From a virus: 29,970 bases of DNA. The stretch spans positions 1 to 29,970 of IMG/VR virus record IMGVR_UViG_3300032118_002429; one strand, written 5' to 3'. This document shows positions 1 to 6,701 of the stretch, piece after piece. The notes under the pieces are model-generated. The model saw only the letters and a list, made by a program, of their open reading frames with translations, made no database searches and was not told the DNA's origin. Position numbers and translations under genes: made by a program. The first letter of the stretch is position 1, and every line of letters starts with the position of its first letter.

Positions 1-145
1 GCTCCCCGTCGGCCCCGAGGCAGCGGTGGCGCGGCGCGCCCCGGCTCCCAATCCGGCAGCGCCGGCACTCCGGGTCGCGGGCCTGCGGCGGGCACGACTC
101 CACCAGGGCCCGCGCCCCCTGCGGGTACAGCGGGATCGACTCCAC
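1..145 (-). CDS. Partial: N-terminus of Cys-rich protein, possible family-4 uracil-DNA glycosylase-like or UDG/DNA polymerase protein
   Basis: The first 48 codons of a gene running off the left edge. I chose a GTG start at 145-143, three bases past the TAG stop (151-149) of the upstream gene in the same frame. The visible protein has a Cys near residue 18, then ECRRC with the CxxC pair, an Ile-Gly-Ser-Arg stretch, and RCLGADGE. This spacing resembles the N-terminus of family-4/5 uracil-DNA glycosylases, where Cys residues bind an iron-sulfur cluster just before a phosphate-contact loop. Phages also carry this domain beside or fused to DNA polymerase. The position downstream of initiator, helicase and primase genes suits a DNA metabolism role. 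The catalytic part lies outside the window, so this is inference from a short motif; another zinc-binding protein is possible. No clear Shine-Dalgarno is seen. Confidence 0.5.
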   Translation of the reverse strand, partial: MESIPLYPQGARALVESCPPQARDPECRRCRIGSRGAPRHRCLGADGE

Positions 146-148
146 GAG

Positions 149-727
149 CTAGCTCTTGGCCTGGGCTGCCAGGTGCAGGAGCACGCGCTCCTCGAGCTTC
201 TGCACGCGCTGGAGCAGCGGCACCCGCGGCTTCAGCTCGCGCAGCTTCGCGAGGATGTCCGCCTCCGTCACGACCCCGGGACACGACATCACCCAGTCGA
301 CGATGACCCCGAGGCGCGCCGCGTTGGTCACCGCGACCGGGACGCCGTCCGCGCTCGCCGGTGCCGGAGTCGAAGCGGGCTCCCCGGCCGGCTCCTCGGC
401 CTGCGGCGAGAGCTGCTCGCGCCCCCTGGTGGTCCCCTCGTACTCCTGCTCGGCCGCGTCGCGATCCCCCGCGATCCGCTGCGGTGACGCGTTGGGGCTC
501 TCGATGGGGGGTTCGACCGGGGACTTGCCCCCCTTCACGGCCTCCTTCATCGCCGGGTCGATGGCCGCGAGGGCCCCGTTGGCGAGGTGTCGCAGGATCT
601 CGTGGGCCGCCGACAGATCCAGACCCCGGATCGTAAAGGACCCCTCCTCCCCGTCGAATGCAACCGTGCGGATGCGCCCCAGGATCTCGGCCTCGGCTTG
701 ATAGCTGATGAGCTTGGTGATCGCCAT
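149..727 (-). CDS. Conserved-type phage protein of unknown function, 192 aa
   Basis: 192 aa, ATG at 727-725, preceded by a purine-rich GAGGGGAG ribosome binding site about 8 bases upstream. Residues 1-60 look like a compact alpha/beta domain with repeated Leu/Ile and acidic residues. Residues 65-130 are a Pro/Ala/Glu-rich linker, probably disordered. The last 60 residues look helical, with a Leu/Val/Glu/Arg pattern around KLEERVLLHL. There is no signal peptide, membrane segment or catalytic motif I recognise. It sits downstream of the primase gene across an 84-bp gap and upstream of the partial Cys-rich gene, so it is most likely an accessory factor of the replication operon. I do not recognise the family. 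Confidence 0.75.
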   Translation of the reverse strand: MAITKLISYQAEAEILGRIRTVAFDGEEGSFTIRGLDLSAAHEILRHLANGALAAIDPAMKEAVKGGKSPVEPPIESPNASPQRIAGDRDAAEQEYEGTTRGREQLSPQAEEPAGEPASTPAPASADGVPVAVTNAARLGVIVDWVMSCPGVVTEADILAKLRELKPRVPLLQRVQKLEERVLLHLAAQAKS

Positions 728-811
728 GGTTCAGTCTCCCCTCGTTTCAGGTTCAGCGGTCTTCGTTCCCTGCCTATAGACTTGCGCGCCCCGGCGCGTT
801 TTCCCCCCGGT

Positions 812-1663
812 TCAGCTCGAAAGGCAGCGTGAGACCTCCTCTCGCAGCCACGCCACGGGCACCTCGTCGGGGTCCGTCTTCGGGGGCAGGCGCACCGCGC
901 CGGCCCGCTGCCCCCCGAAGCGCAGCCGCATCGCGAGCATCTCGCCCTCCTCCCACGCGTCCCCGTCCAGGACCACCGCCACGGGCCGGCGCGAGGACTG
1001 CAGGGCCTCGAGCTGGGACCCGCCGACCTTGCCCAGGAGGGCCACGCCGTCCGGCCAGCACCCCGGGCAGAGGGCATCGAGCACCCCCTCCACCACGATG
1101 ACCGGGTCGTCCCCCTCCTCCAGCAGGGCGCGGTGGTTGTAGAGGACCTCACCGCGGGCCATGCCCGCCGGGTAGAGGTAGGGACGCTCGGCCTGGCGGA
1201 CCCAGGAGCGGGCGACCCAGCCGAGCCAGGTCTCCCCGTCGTCGGCCCGGATCGGCACGACCACGCGCCCCCCGTAGCGCCCGGTGGCGCAGGCGCCGAT
1301 GCCCGCCCACGCCCACGTCGCCTCGGGCAGGCCGCGGCGCCGCAGGAACTCCCGCGCCGGCTCGAGACAGGCGGCCCCCGCCCCCGCCGCGGACCAGAGC
1401 GGGGTGAACCCGTCCGGCGCGTCCATCTCGTGCGCGACCACCGCCGGCATCGGCCCCGCGGTCGTGGAGTCGCCGTGGACGCGCCCACCGACCCCGCACT
1501 TAAAGCAGCAGTAGCGACCCGACTCGTGCACGCCGAAGCTCTGGCGCCGGTCGGCCTTGCCGGTACGCTCGACGCAGAACGGGCAGTGCCCCCGCCGCCA
1601 CCCGGTCCCCGACGGCGGGGACCCGGCGATGGCCGCGCGGATGTGGTCGGCCCGGGTCGCCAT
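812..1663 (-). CDS. DNA primase with CHC2-type zinc finger and Toprim domain
   Basis: 283 aa. The ATG (1663-1661) overlaps the helicase stop as TGATG; there is no separate Shine-Dalgarno, so translation is probably coupled. The same frame is open far upstream, but that part lies inside the helicase gene and is a shadow. A zinc-ribbon has Cys27-x2-Cys30 and Cys53-x2-Cys56, as in the CHC2 domain of DnaG and T7 gp4 primases. The Toprim core has Glu192 in VIVVEG and the DxD pair Asp233/Asp235 in VVLDGD, which bind catalytic metal. The protein should make RNA primers for lagging-strand synthesis, working with the helicase encoded immediately upstream. At 283 aa it is a short phage-type primase without a DnaG C-terminal helicase-binding domain, much like the primase half of T7 gp4. 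I am confident of the class. Confidence 0.9.
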   Translation of the reverse strand: MATRADHIRAAIAGSPPSGTGWRRGHCPFCVERTGKADRRQSFGVHESGRYCCFKCGVGGRVHGDSTTAGPMPAVVAHEMDAPDGFTPLWSAAGAGAACLEPAREFLRRRGLPEATWAWAGIGACATGRYGGRVVVPIRADDGETWLGWVARSWVRQAERPYLYPAGMARGEVLYNHRALLEEGDDPVIVVEGVLDALCPGCWPDGVALLGKVGGSQLEALQSSRRPVAVVLDGDAWEEGEMLAMRLRFGGQRAGAVRLPPKTDPDEVPVAWLREEVSRCLSS

Positions 1664-3015
1664 CAGAACGGCACCGGCTCGAGGTTGGCGGCCTGCAGCA
1701 CCGGCACCATGCGCCCGCACTCCCAGTCGTGCGGCAGCGGGCCCACGATGGAGTCCCCCTGCCCGTAGCGGTACTTGCCGACCTTGTAGATGACGCCGTC
1801 CTCCTTCGAGGTGAGGGTGACCACCAGGTCGGCCACGCGGATCTTCGCGACGCTGTCGGCCACGTCCTCCTTCTCGATGAGCGAGGTGCGGTCGGCCTTC
1901 TTCTTCTTCGTCCCCGGCGTCTGCCGGATGTTGCGGGACTGGCACGCGGTCAGCACCCAGAGCGAGTGCTCGTGGGCGAACAGGCGGAACTTCTCGAACA
2001 CGCGCCCGAACGCGGCGGACCCGTTCTCCTCCTTCCGCGCGTCGGCGCGGATCTTGTCGCCGTAGTCGATGACCAGCAGGTCGGGGTAGATCCCCTCCCG
2101 GGCACGGTACAGCTCGACCCAGGAGAACAGGTCCTCGGGCGTCGCGACCCCGGCCGGGAACTCCTGGCACCAGAACCGCCCGAGCCGCGGGAGCAGCGCG
2201 TCGAGCTTCAGCGAGGCCTCCTCCAGGTGGCCGTTGAGGATGCTGTTGATCGGCACCCCGGTGAGGGCCGCCTTGAGCCGCGCCATCACCCACGGGACCG
2301 GCAGCTCCAGGGTCGCGTAGAGGACCGAGCGCCCGAGCAGCAAGGCGTTCGCGCAGACGGTGTTCATCATCATTGACTTCCCACCACCTGTCGAGCTGAT
2401 GACCACGGACTCGGTCCCGCGCGGCGGCCCCCCGCCGAGCTGCATGTCCAGCTCCTGGATCCCGAGCGAGAGCCGCTCGAGGTCATGGATCGAGTCGATG
2501 CTCCGGCGCGCCTCCGCCATCGGGGTCCCGAGCGAGATGTCGACGCGCCCGATCCCCTCCATGCGGTCGAGGCACTCACGCGACCGCTTCGCGTCCCCGG
2601 GCGCGCTGTTGTAGGAGTCCATCAGTCCGACCACCGCCTCGTGGTGCAGGCGCTTCTGGATCGTCGCGCGCACCAGGGCCGCAACCTCGGCCTCGTCGTG
2701 CTCGTCCTCCGCGGCGTCCCGCAGCATCGCGGCCAGCGCCGCCACCTCGTCCGGCGTGACCTGCCCCCGCCCCTGCATCGACCGGACCTGCTGGAGCACC
2801 AGGCCGAGGTTCGAGGGCCCGTGCCCGACCTCCCGGGCGATGGCCTGCGCCGCGAGCAGCGCGAGGCGCACCGCCCCCTGCGTCATGCCGTCTGGCTCCA
2901 GCGCGTGCCCCACCAGCCCGAAGAACCGCTGGCTGGAGCACGACAAGTATGCGACCGAACGCTCGAACGCGGGCGTGAAGTCGTAGGGCTGCGCCGACCG
3001 CTTCTTCTCCGCCAT
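1663..3015 (-). CDS. Replicative DNA helicase, DnaB-like (SF4, RecA fold)
   Basis: 450 aa, ATG 3015-3013 with the strong ribosome binding site GGAGGAGGG, five bases away. Residues 10-140 form a helical N-terminal region like the DnaB N-terminal domain (AVRLALLAAQAIAREV and later helices). A linker follows, then a RecA-type ATPase. Walker A is SSTGGGKS (207-214), the likely catalytic Glu is E237 in YATLE, Walker B is LLVIDYGD with Asp317, and TACQSRN is the later sensor-like motif. The protein should be a hexameric 5'-to-3' helicase that unwinds the replication fork. It lies directly between initiator and primase genes, the expected order for a phage replication operon, and overlaps the primase start by one base. 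No separate loader gene is obvious; the upstream initiator may do this job. Confidence 0.93.
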   Translation of the reverse strand: MAEKKRSAQPYDFTPAFERSVAYLSCSSQRFFGLVGHALEPDGMTQGAVRLALLAAQAIAREVGHGPSNLGLVLQQVRSMQGRGQVTPDEVAALAAMLRDAAEDEHDEAEVAALVRATIQKRLHHEAVVGLMDSYNSAPGDAKRSRECLDRMEGIGRVDISLGTPMAEARRSIDSIHDLERLSLGIQELDMQLGGGPPRGTESVVISSTGGGKSMMMNTVCANALLLGRSVLYATLELPVPWVMARLKAALTGVPINSILNGHLEEASLKLDALLPRLGRFWCQEFPAGVATPEDLFSWVELYRAREGIYPDLLVIDYGDKIRADARKEENGSAAFGRVFEKFRLFAHEHSLWVLTACQSRNIRQTPGTKKKKADRTSLIEKEDVADSVAKIRVADLVVTLTSKEDGVIYKVGKYRYGQGDSIVGPLPHDWECGRMVPVLQAANLEPVPF

Positions 3016-3027
3016 CGATCCCTCCTC

Positions 3028-4587
3028 CTACCAGATCCAGCGACCGCGGCGCACGTCCTCGTCGAGCATCATCTGCTGCTGCTCGACCTCGGCGCGCGCC
3101 TCGGCGACCATCTCGTTGTACGTGTCCCCGGGGAAGAAGTGCGCCACCAGGCGCGCCGCCTCGTCCAGGGTCCTCCCGCGTACGGCCACCGCCAGGGAGC
3201 ACCAGCGGTTCAGGAGCTTCCGGTGCGTGCCCCCGATCGGCAGGTGCCAGCGCGAGTCGTTGGACCCGCACTCGTGCAGGAACCACTCCCACTTCGACTC
3301 CATGCGCCGCGCCGAGAACACCCACGCCATGGTCGGAGGCTTGCGCTCCCCGGCCGCGGTTTGCGCCCAGCAGCGGATCGACCACTGCACCCAGACCGCC
3401 GGGGACACGCCCTCCTCCCGCAGGAACCTTCCCGCCGCGGTCAGCGCGGCGAAGTGCTTCGACCGCGCGACGTCGCCGCGCCGACCGTACTGACCCTCGT
3501 AGGTCGACCGCAGCTCCCCCCAGTAGGCCTCGGCGCACATCGTGGCAGCGCGGAGGTCGGGGGCCTCGTCCGGGATCACGGGCGGCGGGGGCACCGTCGC
3601 GGGCCTGATCACCTCGACGCCCGGGTACGGCGGCATCATCGAGCGACAGCCCCGCGGACCCCCGGCGGCCCGCACGTCGCCGCCCAGCGAGAACCCCAGC
3701 CGGGGGTCGCGCGGCGGACCCTCACCCCCGGTCGGCGCGCAACCCGCGCCCCCTCCGGCCGACCCCGCGGACGACCCGCGCGTCACGGTCGGGGACGAGT
3801 TCCCCGCGGTCGCGGCGAGGACCGGAGGATGCCAGGTCGGGAAGGAGGTCTCGGCTTTTGTTTTTGGGGTGGTTTGGGGTGCCCGAGCAGCGCGGGACGC
3901 GCTCGGGCCTTCTCTTACGCTAGTAAGAGAAGTAGAGCCTTTACGATCGGATAAGGAAGTTGCTATTAGATTGCTCCCGCCTTTGATTTCCACGGGAGGG
4001 CCCGATCCGGCCCGATCCGGCCTGCGGCTCCCGCCTTTGATTTCGCCCTTCCGGGGCCGGCCCGCGCCCGGCCGGCGACCCCCGCGGCCGGCCTGCTTGA
4101 GCCACTGGACCGTGCGCCAGGGCACGGAAACCTCGACGAACGCTACGAAGCCCCAGACCACGCGCACCGGGACCGGGACGTAGGCGTCGCCGATCTGGCG
4201 CTCGTTCCACTCCCGGGCCGGATCCACCAGGCCGGCCCGGCCGAGCCGGGTCATCGCCCGCCCGTACTGCTTGAGGTTGAGCCGGGGCAGGCCGAACCCC
4301 AGCTCGCGGAGCGCCATCACCCCCTCCCAGCACTCCCAGGTCTTGCGGTTGCGGCCGCGCAGCAGGCGCCGGTACAGCTCCCATGCGTTCGGCCCGAGCT
4401 TGCGCCGGAGCAGGTCCAGCGGGACCTGGTGCGACCGGCACCGCCGGCGGTCGACGCGGTCCGGCAGCCAGTCCTCCGACCCGACCCGGTGTACGACCAC
4501 GGGCGGGACGAAGCGCGGCGGGGAGGAGGGGAGTGGTGGGGCTCGGTCGGACGGGGCAGGAGGAGGAAGCGACGACGATGCCAGCAC
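3028..4587 (-). CDS. Replication initiator / replisome organizer (lambda O-like arrangement) with internal origin
   Basis: 519 aa from a GTG at 4587-4585. I prefer it because GGGAGG lies seven bases upstream; the in-frame ATG at 4650 has no ribosome binding site and falls inside an inverted-repeat arm. After a Pro/Ser-rich start, residues about 45-120 read as a winged helix-turn-helix (PNAWELYRRLL, LKQYGRAMTRLGRAGLV). Next is an AT-hook-like basic stretch (GRRPGAGRPRK), then a low-complexity linker where EIKGGS occurs twice because the DNA there carries iterons. Residues about 340-519 are a second helical domain rich in Trp and Arg, perhaps contacting helicase. It sits 12 bases upstream of the DnaB-like gene. 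The DNA-binding N-terminus, origin-bearing linker and C-terminal domain match lambda O in layout only; I claim no homology. Function is inferred from context and layout. Confidence 0.78.
   Translation of the reverse strand: MLASSSLPPPAPSDRAPPLPSSPPRFVPPVVVHRVGSEDWLPDRVDRRRCRSHQVPLDLLRRKLGPNAWELYRRLLRGRNRKTWECWEGVMALRELGFGLPRLNLKQYGRAMTRLGRAGLVDPAREWNERQIGDAYVPVPVRVVWGFVAFVEVSVPWRTVQWLKQAGRGGRRPGAGRPRKGEIKGGSRRPDRAGSGPPVEIKGGSNLIATSLSDRKGSTSLTSVREGPSASRAARAPQTTPKTKAETSFPTWHPPVLAATAGNSSPTVTRGSSAGSAGGGAGCAPTGGEGPPRDPRLGFSLGGDVRAAGGPRGCRSMMPPYPGVEVIRPATVPPPPVIPDEAPDLRAATMCAEAYWGELRSTYEGQYGRRGDVARSKHFAALTAAGRFLREEGVSPAVWVQWSIRCWAQTAAGERKPPTMAWVFSARRMESKWEWFLHECGSNDSRWHLPIGGTHRKLLNRWCSLAVAVRGRTLDEAARLVAHFFPGDTYNEMVAEARAEVEQQQMMLDEDVRRGRWIW
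3881..3908. repeat. Second hairpin beside the origin palindrome
   Basis: Perfect 8-bp arms GCCCGAGC and GCTCGGGC around a 12-base loop. It abuts the 3909-3932 palindrome without a gap, giving two adjacent hairpins inside the coding region. There is no T-run, so it is not a simple terminator. Confidence 0.65.
3909..3932. repeat. Palindrome in the candidate origin
   Basis: Arms of 10 bp (CTTCTCTTAC and GTAAGAGAAG) around the 4-base centre GCTA. It directly adjoins the AT-richer stretch, in the place of the inverted repeat of the lambda origin. Confidence 0.75.
3973..3990. repeat. Iteron copy 2, 18 bp
   Basis: Exact copy of the 18-mer at 4027-4044. Between the two lies a tandem pair of the 10-mer CCCGATCCGG (4001-4010 and 4011-4020). 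The AT-richer stretch begins right beside this copy. Confidence 0.8.
4001..4020. repeat. Tandem 10-bp repeat between the iterons
   Basis: CCCGATCCGG occurs twice head to tail. It could be part of the origin or simply a slippage product in the low-complexity linker of the initiator gene. Confidence 0.6.
4027..4044. repeat. Iteron copy 1, 18 bp
   Basis: Plus-strand sequence GCTCCCGCCTTTGATTTC, identical to the copy at 3973-3990. Starts are 54 bp apart, which keeps the reading frame and nearly five DNA turns. Likely initiator binding site (inference). Confidence 0.8.
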
Positions 4588-4641
4588 GAAAAAACCTCCC
4601 AGCTTCAGCGAGGACGTCCAGGGCGCGCACCGAGGAACCGG

Positions 4642-4721
4642 AAACCACAAGCAGAAGAAAACAGGTCCCGCGGAACCCCAGGCGGCCTCGCTCAGGCCGG
4701 GAGGTTCTCTGCTTGTGGTTT
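4642..4721 (-). other. Structured leader: long inverted repeat with nested hairpins upstream of the initiator
   Basis: Perfect 14-bp arms (AAACCACAAGCAGA at 4642-4655 and its complement at 4708-4721) enclose 52 bases. In the minus-strand transcript the enclosed part can fold further: GAACC pairs with GGTTC, and inside it CGGCCT pairs with AGGCCG around GAGCG. The structure ends about 55 bases before the GTG start of the initiator gene. No T-run follows it in the direction of transcription, so it is not an ordinary terminator. It could be a leader controlling initiator translation, an antitermination site or a processed RNA. The pairing is seen; the function is unknown. Confidence 0.55.
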
Positions 4722-4794
4722 TAGCTCATCCCGGGACCGCGCGCAAGCCCCGAGGCGGCTTCAACCTTCAATTTTCAGGTCAACTACAGCGCCC

Positions 4795-4824
4795 CTTATA
4801 TCCCACTCCGTGGGCGAAAGGCAA
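4795..4824 (-). promoter_or_regulatory. Possible promoter before the replication genes
   Basis: On the minus strand, TTGCCT (4824-4819) and TATAAG (4800-4795) are 18 bases apart. The spacer holds the dyad CCCAC-GGA-GTGGG (4812-4801 region), which could bind a regulator. The -35 match is weak. It lies in the only gap of more than 200 bp in the left minus-strand operon, just upstream of the structured leader. Confidence 0.35.
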
Positions 4825-4850
4825 GCATTTTTTACAAGCACCAGGAACCA

Positions 4851-5075
4851 CTAGAGACTTCTCCACCCCGGCCCTCGTCCGGTGGGCTGCCGCGCCCAGG
4901 CGACGAGCAGGCGGAAGTCGTGGGTGGGCATGCGGAGCACCACGGCGGCCCCGACGGGGTCGCCCAGCTTCTCGAGCCTCCGCGCCAGGGCGGCCGGGCT
5001 GCTCCGGTGCCTCCTCCCGCCGTGCTGGACGATCTCCAGCAGGCGCGGCATCAAGACGTCGTCGACGTAAGACAT
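4851..5075 (-). CDS. Small protein of unknown function, 74 aa
   Basis: 74 aa, ATG 5075-5073, with a strong GAGGAGGTG ribosome binding site five bases upstream. It overlaps the end of the SF2 helicase gene by 25 bases in another frame, and the ribosome binding site lies inside that gene. A longer open frame exists upstream but is a shadow of the helicase. The protein looks mostly helical and basic, with MPRLLEIVQH, a run of His/Arg around residue 22, and a hydrophobic VGAAVVLRM segment. No family is recognised. It is the last gene before the 263-bp gap that precedes the initiator, so it may be a small replication or regulatory factor. Confidence 0.72.
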   Translation of the reverse strand: MSYVDDVLMPRLLEIVQHGGRRHRSSPAALARRLEKLGDPVGAAVVLRMPTHDFRLLVAWARQPTGRGPGWRSL

Positions 5076-6448
5076 GCTTGCACCTCCTCGACGGTGACGT
5101 GGTAGCCCTCGCGCTCGTAGGCGCGGCGCCGGGCCTTGGAGTGCTTCTCGAGCCAGCGGTGGCCGCGGTCGTCGAAGTCGACGACCTGGAAGGAGTCCTT
5201 CCCGGGCGCGACGCGCATCCCGCGGCCGATGCGCTGAAGGGCGGCAATGATGCTCTTGCCCCCGGTCGCGACGATGACCGCGCGCAGGCCCGGGACGTCG
5301 ACCCCCTCCTGCATGATGACCGACGTGACCAGCACGTCCAGCTCCCCGGCCTCGAGCCGGCGCAGCGCGTCCCGCCGCGCGTCCGTGTCGTCCTCCCCCC
5401 ACACGAACTCGGCGCGGACTCCTTCCTTGAGGAGGCGCGCCAGCAGCAGCTCGCCGTGCCGGATCTGCCCCACGAACACGAGGCACGGCCGCGGGGCCCT
5501 CGCGGCCTCGCGCGCGACCAGGGCGTTGCGCGCGACCGACCGGACCACCTCCTCGCCGTAGACCCCCTGCCATGTCGGCCGGTCGGTGCGGTGCTGCACC
5601 GCGATCATGCGGATGCTCGGACGGGTCAGCACCCCCGCTTTGATGAGCTGCTCGGGCAAGATGCGGTGGATGACGGGCCCGAGTGAGGCCACTGCTAGGG
5701 TGCTGCGGCGGTCGCCGCGCGCGAGCGGGGTGCCGGAGACGCCGATCCGGTAGTAGGCCTCCTTGCACGCCATCGACGCGCGCCAATACGTGGCGCTCGG
5801 CAACGTGTGGGACTCGTCGACCAGGATGCCCTCGAACTGCCGCAGGAACCACTTCACCCGGTCGAGGTCCGCTGGCCGACGCATGGCGGCGGCGATGGTC
5901 TGGAACGTCGCGCAGACCAGGCGCTCCCGCACCTCGTCGGGGATCGGCTGCCCGTCCCCCACCATCTGGGCCGCCTGCCCGGTGCGCAGCGCGTACCGCT
6001 CCGCCACCTGCACCGTCAGCCCGGCCCGGTGCGCGACCAGGAGCCATCGACAGGGGAGGAGCTGCACGAGCCCGATCATCACCTCGCTCTTGCCGCTTCC
6101 CGTTGGATGATGCAGGATGCCGCGCCCACACTCGACCGCCCGCTTGACCGCCTCGAGCTGGTAGTCGCGCAGCCACCCCAGATCGACGGACCAGTCGGGC
6201 TCGCAGGGCCGGACCCGCCGGTCCTCGCGCTCGAAAGGGAAGCCCCGCGCCGCGCAGGCCGCGCGCACTTGCGGGACGTACCCGGTCGGGAACGCGTGGG
6301 TGATGCGCGAGTACATGTGGCGCTTGCCGTCGCCGTAACCCGACCAGTGCGCGCGATCGTCCGCGAACGACAGCAGGTCGTCGAGCCAGGACTCCTCCTC
6401 CGGGTCGGCCTCGACCCGGGTGTAGACGTTGCCAACCTGGAGCCTCAT
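5051..6448 (-). CDS. SF2 DEAD/DEAH-type helicase, UvsW/RAD25-like
   Basis: 465 aa. ATG 6448-6446 overlaps the preceding gene's stop as ATGA. Residues 1-90 form an N-terminal domain rich in charged and aromatic residues, comparable to the small substrate-binding domain before the motor in UvsW-like proteins. The motor follows with a Q-motif-like LRDYQLEAV (93-101), Walker A HPTGSGKS (114-121), DESH (211-214), SGTP (238-241) and the arginine-finger motif QRIGRGMR (405-412), so both RecA lobes are present. Such helicases remodel branched DNA, R-loops and stalled forks, and in T4 UvsW helps switch from origin- to recombination-dependent replication. The location in the replication operon fits. 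The DESH box and full motif set are seen; the substrate is inferred from family. Confidence 0.92.
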   Translation of the reverse strand: MRLQVGNVYTRVEADPEEESWLDDLLSFADDRAHWSGYGDGKRHMYSRITHAFPTGYVPQVRAACAARGFPFEREDRRVRPCEPDWSVDLGWLRDYQLEAVKRAVECGRGILHHPTGSGKSEVMIGLVQLLPCRWLLVAHRAGLTVQVAERYALRTGQAAQMVGDGQPIPDEVRERLVCATFQTIAAAMRRPADLDRVKWFLRQFEGILVDESHTLPSATYWRASMACKEAYYRIGVSGTPLARGDRRSTLAVASLGPVIHRILPEQLIKAGVLTRPSIRMIAVQHRTDRPTWQGVYGEEVVRSVARNALVAREAARAPRPCLVFVGQIRHGELLLARLLKEGVRAEFVWGEDDTDARRDALRRLEAGELDVLVTSVIMQEGVDVPGLRAVIVATGGKSIIAALQRIGRGMRVAPGKDSFQVVDFDDRGHRWLEKHSKARRRAYEREGYHVTVEEVQACLTSTTS

Positions 6449-6687
6449 GCGACCCGGAGCATTGACAGGAGCGCGGCGCGGATCGTGGGCGCTTCGCGAT
6501 AGCTCTCCGCGAACGAGCGGACCTCCACGAACAGCAGCGACCCGACGACCTGCCGGCGGATGGCCGGCTGCTCGCGGATCCGCTCGTACAGCGTCGCTGG
6601 GGTCACGCCCGTGATCTGGGCCAGGGTGGACACGGGCACGTAGCCCGCCGCCCGCATCGTCATCGCCAGCTTCTTCGTGATTCGCAT
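6445..6687 (-). CDS. Small helix-turn-helix DNA-binding protein, 80 aa
   Basis: 80 aa, ATG 6687-6685, with a very strong GGAGGAGGAG site directly upstream. The longer open frame upstream overlaps the sigma-like gene and is discarded. Residues 15-40 (GYVPVSTLAQITGVTPATLYERI) read as a helix-turn-helix of the MerR/excisionase type: strand, helix, TGVTPATLY turn and recognition helix. A beta hairpin-like VVGSLLFVEV wing follows, then a helical tail. Such proteins in phages are transcription regulators or recombination directionality factors; with no integrase visible, a regulator of the left operon is more likely. Its gene is coupled by ATGA to the SF2 helicase. No partner or operator is identified. 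Confidence 0.75.
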   Translation of the reverse strand: MRITKKLAMTMRAAGYVPVSTLAQITGVTPATLYERIREQPAIRRQVVGSLLFVEVRSFAESYREAPTIRAALLSMLRVA

Positions 6688-6701
6688 GCGCTCCTCCTCC
6701 T

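Larger units (their letters stand above)
3853..4044. other. Candidate origin of replication inside the initiator gene
   Basis: Read along the gene (minus strand): two identical 18-bp direct repeats, then a roughly 40-bp AT-richer stretch (3933-3972, about 62% A+T in a genome with about 30%), then a 10-bp-arm palindrome (3909-3932), a second hairpin (3881-3908) and a G/T-rich tract (3853-3880). This is the order in the lambda origin within gene O: iterons, AT-rich region, inverted repeat. The encoded peptide here is low complexity, as expected when DNA function constrains the sequence. Origin function is inferred. Confidence 0.65.

Noticed and set aside
785-802. CGCGCC/GGCGCG hairpin followed by TTTT on the plus strand
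   Set aside because: Loop of only two bases, and no plus-strand gene ends here; likely chance in GC-rich DNA.
728-811. Promoter in the gap before the 192-aa gene
   Set aside because: A TATAGG-like hexamer is present on the minus strand but there is no -35 at a fitting distance.
812-2293. Longer version of the primase gene starting at 2293
   Set aside because: The extra part overlaps the helicase gene in another frame and has no family pattern; the TGATG start at 1663 is the natural one.
2485-3954. 489-codon open frame on the plus strand
   Set aside because: Antisense to helicase and initiator genes, low-complexity Arg/Pro/His product, no ribosome binding site.
4588-4650. ATG start at 4650 for the initiator
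   Set aside because: No ribosome binding site and it falls in the inverted-repeat arm; GTG at 4587 has GGGAGG at ideal spacing.
4642-4721. Inverted repeat as a rho-independent terminator
   Set aside because: The loop is 52 bases and no T-run follows on the minus strand; only TTTT on the plus strand, where no gene ends.
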